The notes under the pieces were generated by a model that did no database searches, was not told the origin of the DNA, and saw only the letters and a list, made by a program, of their open reading frames with translations. From Fonsecaea monophora (lineage: Eukaryota; Ascomycota; Eurotiomycetes; Chaetothyriales; Herpotrichiellaceae), in the NCBI RefSeq assembly GCF_001642475.1, contig NW_019173942.1, forward strand, positions 186,001 through 250,000: a stretch of DNA of 64,000 nucleotides. The letters are read 5' to 3'. Of this stretch, positions 20,512 to 31,173 are shown in pieces (position 1 is the stretch's first letter; every line of letters starts with the position of its first letter). Made by a program: the position numbers and the translations under genes.

Positions 20512-21853
20512 ATGGCACCTCCAACGCAGCAGCGGAAGTACGACATCGTGGTCTTCGGGGCCAACGGCTACACCGCCAGGTTGTACGCTCAGTACCTCGC
20601 CAAGTACCCCATTCCCGGTGTCCGGTGGGCGCTCGCGGGGAGGAATGCCGCCAAGATTGAGGCTCTACGAGACAGTCTCAAAGAGGAAAATCCAGACTGT
20701 CAGATAATACCAGGTTAGTAGTAAACAACATCCCACCCAATCTTTGACTGGTACTTATTTTTGAGGCCGAATTTACTAACTAAAGTGATTCCTAGATGTG
20801 CAACAATGTTCTCTCTCGGAACCCGATCTGGACAGTCTGACCAAAAGTACAAAAATCCTCGTCAACGGCGTCGGTCCGTACTCGACCTACGGTGAAACGG
20901 TGGTCAAGGCGTGCGCAGAGAATGGCACCGGCTACTTCGACTGGTCGCCAGAGACCCCTTGGATCGAAGAGATGATTGAGAAATACCAGGACATGGCAGA
21001 AACCAATCGAGCGCGCATCATCCCTGGCATTGGCAACTCCAGCGGACCGTCTTCGATCCTGGCGCACCTCGTGGCGAAGGAATTCCAGACCAGGTACGAA
21101 ACGCCAGCCAGAGAGATAATATGCTCGTTTTACATGAAGAACATGGCCATGAGCCAAGGGTCCTTGAGCACCATGCACGCTGTCACCGAGCGGTACGGCA
21201 CTGGCCATTACTCATCTCCCAAACCCTTCCGGCTACTGCCCAAGCCTCTGGCACAGGCACCATTTCCACAGAAACCATGGTTTTGCGCTGCATGGGACCC
21301 GGAGCTGGGATATCTCGCATTGTCCTATCCTTCGTCGGGGAATGAAGCCGTGGTCTATCGTGGCCGGTACCTGGAACCGTCAATCTTCCACCCGGACTTG
21401 GTCTATCACGAATACGCGCCTGTCAGCTCAAAAGCCGCGGCGATCGGGGTATACCTGGCCAACAAATTAGGCATCGTCATACTGGGCAGCTTGCCTACAA
21501 ATGTCTTGCGTTCGTTGATGAAGCTGGAGCCTGTAACGCCTGAATCGGGCATTGTGAGACAGGACGAGTCTTTAGACCTCCACACAGTTGCACGAGGCGA
21601 CAAGAACGCCAAGGTCTTCAACCACAAAACATTCGTGAGGGCGGATTGGCATTATGATGGTAATATGTATTATCATTCCGCAGTCCTGGCTGTGGAGGCG
21701 TCGGCCGTGTTGTTGGATCTCTGGGGGATGGATTTTGGGTCCAGCACTGGTCCAGGGAAGCCAGGCTTCGGCTTCCTAGTCCCGGGGTGTCTTGGGGATT
21801 CTTTCGTCGAGAGACTGAAGAAGGTGGATGGCCTGACGATTGAGGTTTCGTAA
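20512..21853 (+). CDS. Saccharopine dehydrogenase-like oxidoreductase
   Basis: Two exons, 20512-20713 and 20796-21853 (intron 82 nt), give 419 aa. The N-terminal Rossmann motif YDIVVFGANGYTARLYAQYL carries a GxxGxxA-type NAD(P)-binding loop. Further conserved blocks are WALAGRN, ILVNGVGPYSTYGETVVKAC, GTGYFDWSPETPW and IIPGIGNSSGPSSILAH. This order fits the SCCPDH / trans-acting enoyl reductase group rather than true lysine-pathway saccharopine dehydrogenase. In mycobacteria relatives reduce polyketide-derived lipids; in fungi the substrate is generally unknown. The hydrophobic stretch near 330-360 could associate with membranes or lipid droplets, as in SCCPDH. It is followed 142 bp later by an aldehyde dehydrogenase on the same strand, which suggests linked metabolism. 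Confidence 0.8.
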
Positions 21854-21995
21854 ATAAAGTATACACAACTGCTTTGTTCAATACGTCGATCGAGACGATC
21901 AGTCAGACACGGAGATACGGGTGATCGCTTACCCGTCTTGGCGATATCGAACTGATTCTGCAAAGTCGCAGACTAGTAGAACATAGTATTCTTTG

Positions 21996-23522
21996 ATGTT
22001 AGCACCAAGTAGTCAACCCCCATCCCACAACATGCCGGGCCTCCTTCATACGTCGAATTGGGTGGATGGCGTCCATGCTATTCCCTCCACCGACCGAATA
22101 CAGGTCATCAACCCCGCCACCGAGTCAACGATAGGCACGGTAGACGCCACATCGCGAGAGGTTGTCGACGCAATCATCAACGACTCTTTGCGCTCGTTCC
22201 GCCAAGGCAAATGGTCCCGTGCAGACGCGTCGGAAAGATTCTCTGTTTTGTCCAAGGCGGCAGTGCTGCTGCGGTCACGGATCCCAGAGTTCGTGGAGCT
22301 CGAGACACGCCAGACAGGCCGGCCTATCCGTGAGATGCGTGCCCAGTTGGCGCGTATACCGGAGTGGCTGGAATATTTTGCGTCGCTGGCTCGTGTCCAC
22401 GAGGGACGGGTCACACCCTTCAAGGGACCGGTCATCAATACCCTCACACGCCTGCCACTAGGCGTGGTGGTGCAGATCACGCCCTGGAATCATCCTCTTC
22501 TGATAGCAACCAAGAAGATCGCTGCCGCGCTCGCGGCGGGGAATGTGGTGGTGGTGAAACCCTCCGAGCTGGCACCGTTGTCGGTCCTGAGGCTCGGCGC
22601 CTTGTTCCAGGAGGCCGGACTACCAGATGGAACGTTGCAGATCGTGTGTGGCTACGGCCGCGACACGGGCAGGTTCTTGTGCGAGAACCCGTTGGTGGCC
22701 AAGATTGATTTGACTGGTGGGATCGCCACGTACAAGGCCATTGCCTCGAGGGCTGGCGAAAACATGATCCCTATCACGGCCGAGCTTGGTGGGAAAGCCC
22801 CGGTATGTCTTCTCCCGAGTGTAGACGTCGAGCACGCCGTCAGAGCTGCGCTGTTTGCCAGTTTCATTGCAAGTGGGCAAACGTGCGTGACGGGAAGTCG
22901 GCTACTTGTGCACAAGGACATCTATGATCGCTTCGCAGAGTTGTTGGAGAAGAGAGTCAGAGCCCTGCGGGTAGGCGATCCGCAGGACCCGCAGACACAG
23001 ATCGGGGCGGTCATCTCGCAGGCGTCTCAGGCGAGATGCGCCGCGTTCGTGGACCGTGCCGTCAAAGATGGTGGCAAGGTTCTCTGCGGCGGCAACGCAA
23101 CGACCGTGGCGGGGAAGGGGTTCTTCTTCGAGCCCACCATCATCGAAACACATCATGGCTCCGATCTCTCATGCAATGAGGTCTTCGGCCCGGTGATTGC
23201 GCTCGTCAAATGTGAGTCGGAGGAGGACATCATTCGCGTTGCTAATGACAGCCCTTTTGCCCTGGGAGCGTCGGTCTGGACAAACGACATCTCACAGGCA
23301 CACCGGATGGCGGAGAAGATCGAGGCCGGTATTGTCTGGATCAACGGACACCACCTCAATGACCCTTCGTCACCCTGGGGAGGATTCAAGGAGAGTGGCA
23401 TGGGAAAGGAGAACGGCGTCGAAGCCTACGAGAGCTATACAAAGGTCAAGAGCACCGTCATCAACTATGGTATTCCACCTGCGTGGTTCGACGAAGAGGT
23501 TGAGAATGCACGGTATGGGTGA
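21996..23522 (+). CDS. NAD(P)-dependent aldehyde dehydrogenase
   Basis: Single exon, 508 aa from the first ATG; the ATG at 22032 (MPGLLHTSNWVDG) has a better context and may be the true start. The ALDH catalytic set is complete: the oxyanion Asn of ITPWNHPLL (about residue 164), the general base Glu of ITAELGGKAP (about 263) and the nucleophilic Cys of SGQTCVTGSR (about 295). The cofactor-loop motif reads LTGGIATYKAIAS, with Gly in place of the usual Ser of the FTGS motif. The C-terminal part (EVFGPVIAL, INGHHLNDPSSPWGGFKESGMG) is typical of the betaine/aminobutyraldehyde-like ALDH superfamily. The likely reaction is oxidation of an aldehyde to an acid; the substrate is unknown. It probably works with the neighbouring oxidoreductase. 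Confidence 0.9.
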   Translation: MLAPSSQPPSHNMPGLLHTSNWVDGVHAIPSTDRIQVINPATESTIGTVDATSREVVDAIINDSLRSFRQGKWSRADASERFSVLSKAAVLLRSRIPEFVELETRQTGRPIREMRAQLARIPEWLEYFASLARVHEGRVTPFKGPVINTLTRLPLGVVVQITPWNHPLLIATKKIAAALAAGNVVVVKPSELAPLSVLRLGALFQEAGLPDGTLQIVCGYGRDTGRFLCENPLVAKIDLTGGIATYKAIASRAGENMIPITAELGGKAPVCLLPSVDVEHAVRAALFASFIASGQTCVTGSRLLVHKDIYDRFAELLEKRVRALRVGDPQDPQTQIGAVISQASQARCAAFVDRAVKDGGKVLCGGNATTVAGKGFFFEPTIIETHHGSDLSCNEVFGPVIALVKCESEEDIIRVANDSPFALGASVWTNDISQAHRMAEKIEAGIVWINGHHLNDPSSPWGGFKESGMGKENGVEAYESYTKVKSTVINYGIPPAWFDEEVENARYG

Positions 23523-23760
23523 TGATGTTCTTGTTTGGTATTGGATAACGGACATACGTGACCTTCAACTAGACTCGAGGGCATACATACACTTGGAGTC
23601 ACGGGCTCTTGGCTTGTACGACCATGCAAGGGGTCAGCCTAGAACTTTGAACTTGACTTCAGTCGACGCATCTTCACAGCGCTTCATGTACTTCCTTGGC
23701 TCCTACGTCTTGACTAGCCCTTCTCCGTACGCATATTTATTCTGACACAGTTACTCGTCA

Positions 23761-24639
23761 ATGAGCATGACCCTCCTCGGTCGAGGAGCCAACGGTACCG
23801 TGTACCAATTGACACCCTTTATTGCGGTCAAGATAGCACGTACCGGACCTTATGAAGAAATAGACCATCTACACGAGCAAAAAGTCTTTGAACTGCTGGA
23901 AGAGCAAGACCGAATACCCTTTCTGATCGAGAGTTTCTACCGGACACCGTTGAGCACATTCCTGGAGCTTGCCGACGAGGGAAGCGTCGCTCAACATCTC
24001 AACCGGTATCAAGAGCGGCTCGGTCCGCAGGTTCTTCGAGTCACAGAGCACCTTGAACCTCTGACGATTCGACGGTGGATGGCACAGTTGTGTCTCGCGG
24101 CTGCGGGACTTGAGAGAATCGGTCTGACGCACGGAGACATTCGCCCGCACAACATGCTCCTCGATAAAGAGTGGGACTTGAAATTGAGCGACTTCGACCG
24201 CGCCATAGGGATGGGGGAGGATATCCCAGTATTGACAGAGCCATTCGGACGACGTCTGCACGATGGAGAGGACGGCGTCAGTGGTACTTATGGCAAATCG
24301 GGTGCGCACACAGAAACCTTTGCCATCGGATCTGTATTCTATACCCTCCTACGTGGACACGAGCCGTATGAGACTGAACGATGGGGCCGTGACCACGATA
24401 TTATCCTGATGGACAAGTTTGAGAACAAATAATTCCCGCCTCTTGATGATACGAGGGAGGATGGTATTATACAGAAGTGCTGGAACAGAGGATACAGCCA
24501 GGTTCAAGAACTGTTGGGGGAGTTCCCACAGATCGACAGGCGTGACAGGAGAATTGATGATCATACACGCTCGATTCGAAAGCGGGAATGTGAGCAATGG
24601 ATTGAGAGCGGAGTGGTGGACACCTTGGAACGGTATTAG
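23761..24639 (+). pseudogene. Kinase-like gene with premature in-frame stop
   Basis: One exon. The frame reads 223 aa to a TAA at 24430-24432 and then continues, in the same frame, for 68 more codons to a TAG at 24637. Kinase features before the stop are LGRGANGTVYQL (Gly loop), IAVKIA (Lys), LTHGDIRPHNMLLD (catalytic loop with HGD for HRD) and LKLSDFDRA (DFD for DFG), then an APE-region-like FAIGSVFYTLLRGHEPYE. After the stop, FPPLDDTREDGIIQKCWNRG matches the end of a kinase C-lobe, so the stop cuts the domain short. This is best explained as a nonsense mutation; stop-codon readthrough is the alternative. The HGD and DFD motifs resemble small fungal kinase-like proteins whose activity is doubtful. 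Confidence 0.65.
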
Positions 24640-25818
24640 CGATGGCTTTTCTAACCACGGCATGGACGACCCCCAGGCGCATGTTGGATCTTATTTGTCC
24701 TTTGATGTCGAGCAGCCAGAGCCCCAGGTAGACTCCCCGTTGTATTCGTGAGTCCTGTCATGGCTTCACGTAGAGAGATTGAACCAGAGAAACCACGATG
24801 GTCGATGGGATGGTAGAGCGATGGAAAGAGGGACGAGGCGACACATGTCGACGTTCAACTCCATCGGTTCTTCTTCCCCCACCACTCGAATACCGGCACG
24901 AAAGACGCTGCGAACCCCCCCTTGATAACGACGGGAGATGTTGTCAAACTCGAGAGAACGACACTTGATGCGTGTCCGGACGATTGAACAGATGAAAGTT
25001 CACGACAACACAGGTTCCGGGATACCTATACCAGTCAGGTAGTGCAATGCACAACGCTGTCGCTGAAATGCATTGCCTCTGCGGCCTCGGCAATGAGGGG
25101 GACCGACCACCAACTGGGGCTGTGGACACACGGAATCGCCCATCGACTCTGAGGGCTGTCTGGATCACACTTTGCTCCGTGAATCAAACTATCATTTGCT
25201 TCCACAGGCACGACAAGACCCTCAAGCAGATGTCTTTTTGTTCCATGGTCCATCGAGGTGATTCGAGAGTCGACATTTCTCGCACCCGTTTTCGCCCATC
25301 GAACTCCTGCAGAGGCCACGAACAACAAAGCCACTGATTTTAAACACCCAACAACTTCATCTCGATGGCTTCTCCAACGACCGAGTCAGTTTCGCGCGAT
25401 CGATTCATTTTTGAGTTGCCAATGTCGAAGAAAACTCTCTGGCATGCCTACTAACAGATAATTAGCACAAGTAGGTGACCGATTTCGCCTGCCGGGGCGC
25501 CGCTAGACCCATCGCCAACCCCTCCCACGCGACGGGCCTTGCCTTTCACCGACTCCAAAGCCTTCGAGCCAATGCACGTCCTAAGAGTCTCGACGGGACT
25601 GGCGAGCACGCTTGCTTTGCTGTCCGCACACGTGGCGCAACAAATCGGTGAAATGCTACAACTAGTGAATGGGAGGGGCCCAGTCTGGAAGAGGAGGTGA
25701 AGAAGTGATACCCGGTTGTCATCGAGGTATATAAATGCCCGGAGGTCATCACCTATTGGGAGGAGCTATGTAACCACTCCCCCCAATCGCCTGCCCGGGT
25801 GCCGCCGGGGTTGGAAAC
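24640..25818. other. Spacer and promoter of the SnoaL-like gene
   Basis: About 1.2 kb without a supported gene. A TATA box at 25728 serves the downstream gene. Short frames in the region have no recognisable motif. Confidence 0.45.
25728..25736 (+). promoter_or_regulatory. TATA box for the SnoaL-like gene
   Basis: TATATAAAT lies about 90 bp upstream of the ATG at 25819, a normal distance for a filamentous-fungal TATA promoter. Confidence 0.6.
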
Positions 25819-26484
25819 ATGGCTAAGGTGCTGTCCCCGGCCCGAGCGGCCGTCTGCTTCATTACCGTCCTACAAGTCCTGTTATCTTTCTCGTCCTTGT
25901 CCCCTAACAACGGCGATTTCCACCACGACTCTGGCCTTCACCTCTACCAAGACACGCGGTCGGTGTCGGCGAGTTCAGCACCACTGGGAAGGGGCTTCAT
26001 GATGGCAGAGGCCCATCCATTCCCTCGCAAATGTGTGAATAGTACGACCGAGGCGACTCGATCTTTCATCGAGTCCCTGTTCACGGCTGTTGCACTCGAC
26101 AACTTTGGCACCTCGTTTGCTGCCGCGCTGTCCGATGAACTCGTGTGGACGGTCACCGGGAGCAGTCCCATCGCAGGCACGTACAGCGGCAAACAGGTCT
26201 ACATCGACAAAGTCCTCACGCCATTGCGGGACGTGTTGGTGATCCTTCCCGTACCGATCGTCGAGCACATCTTCGTCGACGGGGACTGGGCCACGGTGAA
26301 CTGGCGAAGTGAAGGTGTGTTTGGCAAGAATGGTGCGAACTACGACATGCAGTATGCGTGGTTGATGAGGACGGAATTGGACGACACGGACGCCAGGAAG
26401 ATTGTCGAGGTCATTGGGTTCTATGACAGCGTCAAGGTCAATGCTGTCTTTGAAGGGTATGTCTTCAACACCACAAAGGCATGA
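25819..26484 (+). CDS. Secreted SnoaL/NTF2-like protein
   Basis: Single exon, 221 aa. An N-terminal hydrophobic stretch (ARAAVCFITVLQVLLSFSSL) acts as a signal peptide or anchor. From about residue 75 the protein has an NTF2-like (SnoaL/ketosteroid-isomerase-type) fold: helix TRSFIESLFTAVALDNFGTSF, then DELVWTVTGSSPIAGTYSGKQ, EHIFVDGDWATVNWRSEGV and YDMQYAWLMR. The pattern of DELVWTV..SPIAGTYSG followed by a buried WATVNWRSEG strand is typical. Family members are isomerases, cyclases or dehydratases, or noncatalytic binders. It lies between an oxidoreductase/ALDH pair and an exporter, which would suit a tailoring enzyme, but that is inference. A start at the internal Met-Met (near residue 61) would remove the signal peptide; the TATA position favours the longer form. 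Confidence 0.7.
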   Translation: MAKVLSPARAAVCFITVLQVLLSFSSLSPNNGDFHHDSGLHLYQDTRSVSASSAPLGRGFMMAEAHPFPRKCVNSTTEATRSFIESLFTAVALDNFGTSFAAALSDELVWTVTGSSPIAGTYSGKQVYIDKVLTPLRDVLVILPVPIVEHIFVDGDWATVNWRSEGVFGKNGANYDMQYAWLMRTELDDTDARKIVEVIGFYDSVKVNAVFEGYVFNTTKA

Positions 26485-27228
26485 GATGCGGCTGTGGGAG
26501 GAACTTTGCCATCAGCATATATGCGTCCACATGCGTGGAGGAATACGAATATTTGGGGATTTGGTGGTAATATCTTGGTTTGACGAAACGAGCGCCGCAC
26601 CTTGGAATGGATAGCAGGTGCAAGAAGTGCAAACGTGTCTGTTGACAAAGACATTAAACACGAAAACGGCCTCTACAGCGTCTTGGGGCCCAGGTCTCAT
26701 TTGTTTCAACGGGGCAAAACCTGAGCAAGAGGGGGGAAAGTGTACAGCGCCCTCGATCCCAGGAGAGACATGACATGGGGGAAAAAAATATCAGCTGGAA
26801 CTGGTTCGACTGTTCAGCAACAATCAACACAACGATACAGCCTCTGCGGCAACAATTTTTCCTTTGTTATGGGGGATTTGCATTGACCCAAGAACCAGAT
26901 TAGTATATATTGTTAATGTTTTGGACAAACGAATCAACGACATTTTCAAATGCCCGGCCTGGAATGCCTTCCTAGTGCTCTAAAAATTTCTCACCATGTT
27001 CTAACCATTACCGAGGAACTCGAGAGAGGAGGGGTATCTATCACTCGCATAGAATTCCGAAACCACCGACCGACACCTTATTGATGCTTTCTATCGTCCC
27101 ATGTAGTCCCCTTGCCCTACCTAGTAATCCTTCTGGGCATATTTACTCCTCATCCTCAACCGCTCACCATACTGTTTGTGGATTTGTTCAGCATACATTC
27201 ATTTGTGATGGCCAAGACTCTGCCCAAT
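26485..27228. other. Convergent 3' spacer
   Basis: A 744-bp spacer between convergent genes, AT-leaning, with poly(A)-like and TATA-like words (about 26900-26925). No gene seen. Confidence 0.45.
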
Positions 27229-29164
27229 CTAGGCTTCAGGGGCGGAAGGAACAAAACTCACCTTGAACAAGAAGAAAGGGATCGGAATAAACGCAATGGC
27301 GAGAAATCCCAGGGTCGAACTGGCCCAGCCGACGCCCAGGTTCTTGTACATGGCCGAGGCGAAGAGGGGGAAGCCGGCGCCAAAGGTTGACCGGAAGAAG
27401 TCATTTCCCGCCAAGACGCTGGCGGCGTACGCCGGGTACGCGTCGGCCAGGTAATTCAGGACGGAGTTGAAGAGGAGGAAGGCGCCGATAGAGAACCAGG
27501 CGGTGCCGATGATGGGCACGATCCAGTGGATGTCCGGGCGGGCGGACCAGCCAAACCAGAACAGGCAGATGGGGATGGCGAAGGCGCCGACGAAGGATGG
27601 TGGGAGGCGCCACTCGGGCTGCAGGTCGCCCTTGTCGTTGAACTTGGGCTCGATGTATTTCCGCTGGTACCAGATGAAGGGCGGGAGCGTGAGCAGGACG
27701 CCAATCAGGATGCCCAGGAACGCCGTGCCCTCGAGACCCAGGCTGAAGCCGTAGATGCCGCTGAAGACGATGGGGAAACTCTCGAACCAGATGTACAGCA
27801 GGCCGTAGATGAGCGCGATGTACATGTTCAGCAGGAACACCATCGGCTCAGTGAAACACAGGAGGAACGGCCGGACGAGGGTCATCATGGCGATCTCCCT
27901 CGGCGTCATTTGTTCGCCGATCAGTTGCGGCTCGCACATGAGTTTCGGGTTGCCTGTCAATTTGCGGAGGCGCATCGTGCGTCGGTAGAGGATGTTGGAC
28001 GAAGACGTCTCGGGCATCAGAAATATCAAGAGGACCAGAGTGAACCCGGAGAGCCACATGAGCTCCCAAATCGTCCAGGTCCATCCTTTGGATTCTGCCG
28101 CGAAGCCGCCGACGAGTGGGCCCTACATTTTGTATTGTCAGCGTCAAGGAAGATTGAGCGGACGACAACATTGCTTGGTCGAGCGTGAAAGAAGGTCCTG
28201 AAATAGAGGATCAACTCACCATGGTGGGTCCACACACGGCTCCAATGCCCCATACAGCCATGCCATATGTTCTCTTTGCTGGAGAATACATGTCCCCAAT
28301 CGTGGCGCCTCCAGTAGCGAGGGGTGGAGAACCCACAAAGCCCGTGATGAAACGGAACGCCATTAGCATGCCAAAGTTGGTTGCCAACGCTGTCGGAACC
28401 TGCAGGATGACAAAGAGTGCGAGAGTACCGATATAAATCGGGCCTCTTCCAGTCTGTGGTAGCTCCGATAAAGGGCTTAGGAACATTGGACCAACTCCAT
28501 ATCCCAGTACGAACAGAGTGAGCCCTAGCGTGGCGGCGACACGACTGACTCCGAACTCGTTGCTCACGTCCAGGATACCAGCGGTATAGATCGAAGACCC
28601 AATATAAACGGAAAAGGTCAACAGGCAGATCTCAAAGGTAACCCATACCTTCTTGACACTCCCCCAGTTTCGGGGATTCTCCGAATCATCGGGACCGTAC
28701 CAATCCACAATGTGTGCATCTCGGCCCTTTTCAGGATCAATTCTTGTGCCACTAACGGTGTTGACCAGGACATTTTCGAACTCGTTGGCTGTTGCAGCGG
28801 AGCCTGAAGAGCGGCGAGAGGGTCCCCGATGATTGGAATCAGCGTCCTGAGCGGCGGACGGCAGATCTAATTGTTCCTTCGCTTCTTCTGAGGGTATGCT
28901 CCGATCGCGATTTGATGGCACACCTTGTTGCTGTTCTTCTTCTGTGGGAGGTGTAGGTGGATCCGACGAAGACGCACTGGGAAGTTCTTTCTCTGGTTCA
29001 GGTGTGACCGTGCTGCCATGGACAGCCATGTTGGCCGATTTCTCGACGTTGAGGTATCTCTGCCATAGCGACGGATCTCGCTCCTCGGGATATTGGAGAA
29101 TCCTATTTCCTGTAACGAGCCGCAATATTTGTCCAGCAACTGTATCCCGAAAGAGGTCCTCCAT
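27229..29164 (-). CDS. MFS drug:H+ antiporter, Flr1/Mdr1-like (DHA1)
   Basis: Two exons, 28220-29164 and 27229-28122, with a 97-nt intron, give 612 aa. The N-terminus GQILRLVTGNRILQYPEERDP is the hallmark of the Flr1/CaMdr1 branch. A disordered Ser/Pro/Glu linker follows to about 175, then DWYGPDDSENPRNWG before the first transmembrane helix. Twelve helices follow; motif elements LGYGVGPMFLSPLSELPQTGR and GDMYSPAKRTYGMAVWG are typical of DHA1 exporters. Members export azoles, benomyl, cycloheximide and other compounds across the plasma membrane. The intron falls at ACC-ATG|GTGAGT right after the motif C-like GAVCGPTM and rejoins GPLVGGF. It may export the product of the neighbouring genes, or it may be a general drug pump. 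Confidence 0.9.
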
Positions 29165-30199
29165 GTTTGTTAGAAGTCAAGTCAAGGATCCAAAATCAGA
29201 ATATCTGTCTGGAGCAAAAAAGTGTGGCCAGGGGGAGACGAATCACATTTAAAAGACGTCATTAACGATTCTCATAGCCTTGCGGCGTCATGACAGATTC
29301 GGAGTTTTGAGCATATCTGCGCGCCAACACGACTATCAATGGGTATCCAGCCGAGCACCCGGCATCCTGAGAAGGGTATCTTAGAGCGAGAAATATGCTG
29401 CCAACTATGTGATTGCATCGGCATGTGCAGTATCCGGGATCGAGAGGCCGACGAAAATAAAGGGGATCGTGCATTCGGTCATCATTCATTCGAGTCTATG
29501 ACGCGGGAGTGGAGATCAGGAGTTGTATCGCAGCCTTTCGACCCGCAGCCTCGCACGTGTTCGGGGAGTGCAGATCCCATTTCCACCAAACGTTTTGTCA
29601 GCGACTCGGTTTGTTCTGGTCCCGACTTTCTGATCCTCATAAGTGCTCGGCTTGGCAAGCTCTTTGTGAATAATCACGAACTCATATGTCTCCGACAGCG
29701 CAGGTCGCCTGAAACAAATGACTCGAATGTTGCTCCGGACCCTCTCGTTCGAATGGTGCCCCTGGCTCTGGCAAGAATAGACTTTTTCGCTCGGTAGCCT
29801 CCCAGATGTATTGAACCCCCGGGTTTGGCTGTCTGCGTACTCCTGGACTCCACTTTGATGCTACATATGTAGATATCCGGAGCCATGGAGAGAACTGCCT
29901 CCGCTCAGGATCCTGCGGTCTGTGTACGATTTGTATTGCTTACTGTCGCATTCCGAAAGCACAGGCAGAACTAGGTGTCTGATATGGTGCTCTTATGTGT
30001 CGATAGTTTCGCCTGATTTCTTGGGAAAACCTTGCGATGGTAAAGGAATGCCTCGAAGTAGTAGCGACCGGTGGATGGACTGCTGTGTCTTTGGTGGTGT
30101 TTGTGAAAGGCACAGATGCCTTCGGGATGCGGACTCTGACTCAGAACGGCCATGGCAGTGTAGTAAAGTTTGAACCCTGTTGCACTTCAGGTAAAATTG
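29165..30199. other. Promoter region of the MFS gene, no gene seen
   Basis: About 1.0 kb. It contains the minus-strand promoter of the exporter and the 3' flank of the Tma17-like gene. Small frames have no motif. Confidence 0.45.
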
Positions 30200-30694
30200 T
30201 CACAAATGCATTCCGTCCTCGTTGTTATCATCGTCGTCGCCTCCGAGCCGATCCATCATCTGCCGCCGCAATTCCTCGTCGGTCAGTCTGCCCCCTCCGT
30301 TCCTGGTTTCTGTTGTGCTTGTTCCAGCCTCTGTTCCAGACTCCTCTGACACCCCGTTCGACTTCCCGTTTGTATCTGCTTCGTGCCATTTCCCTCCTCT
30401 TCTCTCCACCTCGCGCTTCAACAGCTCTACTCTCTCCCTCTGCCGACCGATCACAATCTGGTTCTCTTGAATTGCATCCGAGCAGTCTTTGTCCCCTTCC
30501 TGTCTCGTGCTCTCTGGAATGCTTTGGTCTGACTTGATACTATCGATATATTCTTGAAGCTGTTTATTTGAGCGCTCGAGGTGGGCGATGGAGTTTTCGA
30601 TTTCCTGAGCCTTGGAGTACAAGTTCTCGGCCGGAAGGTCTTGTATGGCTAGAGCGAAACGTTCCGCGGAGATGGGCTGGGCTTCGGCCGACAT
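30200..30694 (-). CDS. tma17: Tma17/Adc17-like proteasome assembly chaperone
   Basis: Single exon, 164 aa, close to the 150 aa of yeast Tma17. The alignment-type signature is EIENSIAHLERSNKQLQEYI at about 32-51, matching the yeast EIENSI.HLQRSN..L..YI pattern, and a second helix AIQENQIVIGRQRERVELL matching its SVRENEIVL...NERVDAL. The tail is acidic and Gly/Asp-rich (GGDDDDNNEDG). Yeast Tma17/Adc17 is a stress-induced chaperone that helps pair Rpt6 with Rpt3 during assembly of the proteasome regulatory particle base; it is also ribosome-associated. The same role is inferred here. Confidence 0.7.
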   Translation of the reverse strand: MSAEAQPISAERFALAIQDLPAENLYSKAQEIENSIAHLERSNKQLQEYIDSIKSDQSIPESTRQEGDKDCSDAIQENQIVIGRQRERVELLKREVERRGGKWHEADTNGKSNGVSEESGTEAGTSTTETRNGGGRLTDEELRRQMMDRLGGDDDDNNEDGMHL

Positions 30695-31173
30695 TTTCTT
30701 GGAGCGTCAGGTGTATCTAGGATAGAGCGGCTTGTAAAGAGAGGTCACAGAAGGTAGTCAGTCACAGTGATCTGCTATGGTAGTTGAGATCTGACAATTG
30801 TGGTCGTGTTTACGAAGTACTGTGAGGCAAACAGTGAGGAGAAAGTGAACCCCGCTCTGGTTTTCCCCCCTGCCATGCTCGCTTGTGAACGCGCTAGCAG
30901 GCATCCGTCTCCCTATGTAGCTCTGACTTCAACACGTATCTTCAACACAGGTCCCTCCTATATTTTGGCGTATAGAACGGCTACTTGAGAATGTGAAGGC
31001 CTGATATCTTCCGAACGCCGAAAGTGTAACTCGTGTGGATGCAAGGAAACAGTGTACATATACAGGACGTGTCCAAGGTCCGCACTGCAATCCAGCAAAG
31101 CACCTACTGATATACCTCGTTGATAGCTCGATTGCTGATATACCCAACCTGGACAACGACAGGGGGCCCAGAA
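30695..31173. other. Spacer between Tma17 and Vps34
   Basis: A 479-bp spacer between two minus-strand genes: promoter of the Tma17-like gene and 3' flank of vps34. No recognised element. Confidence 0.45.

Noticed and set aside
27526..28188. Plus-strand 220-aa Asp/Glu/His-rich frame
   Set aside because: Antisense to the conserved MFS exporter exon; composition mirrors GC-rich third positions of the real gene.
20512..29164. Full secondary-metabolite cluster
   Set aside because: No PKS, NRPS, terpene synthase, P450 or Zn2Cys6 regulator is present, so only a tentative small cluster is reported.
30037..30537. Plus-strand 166-aa frame
   Set aside because: Antisense to the Tma17-like coding region; Ser/Arg/Pro-rich shadow frame.
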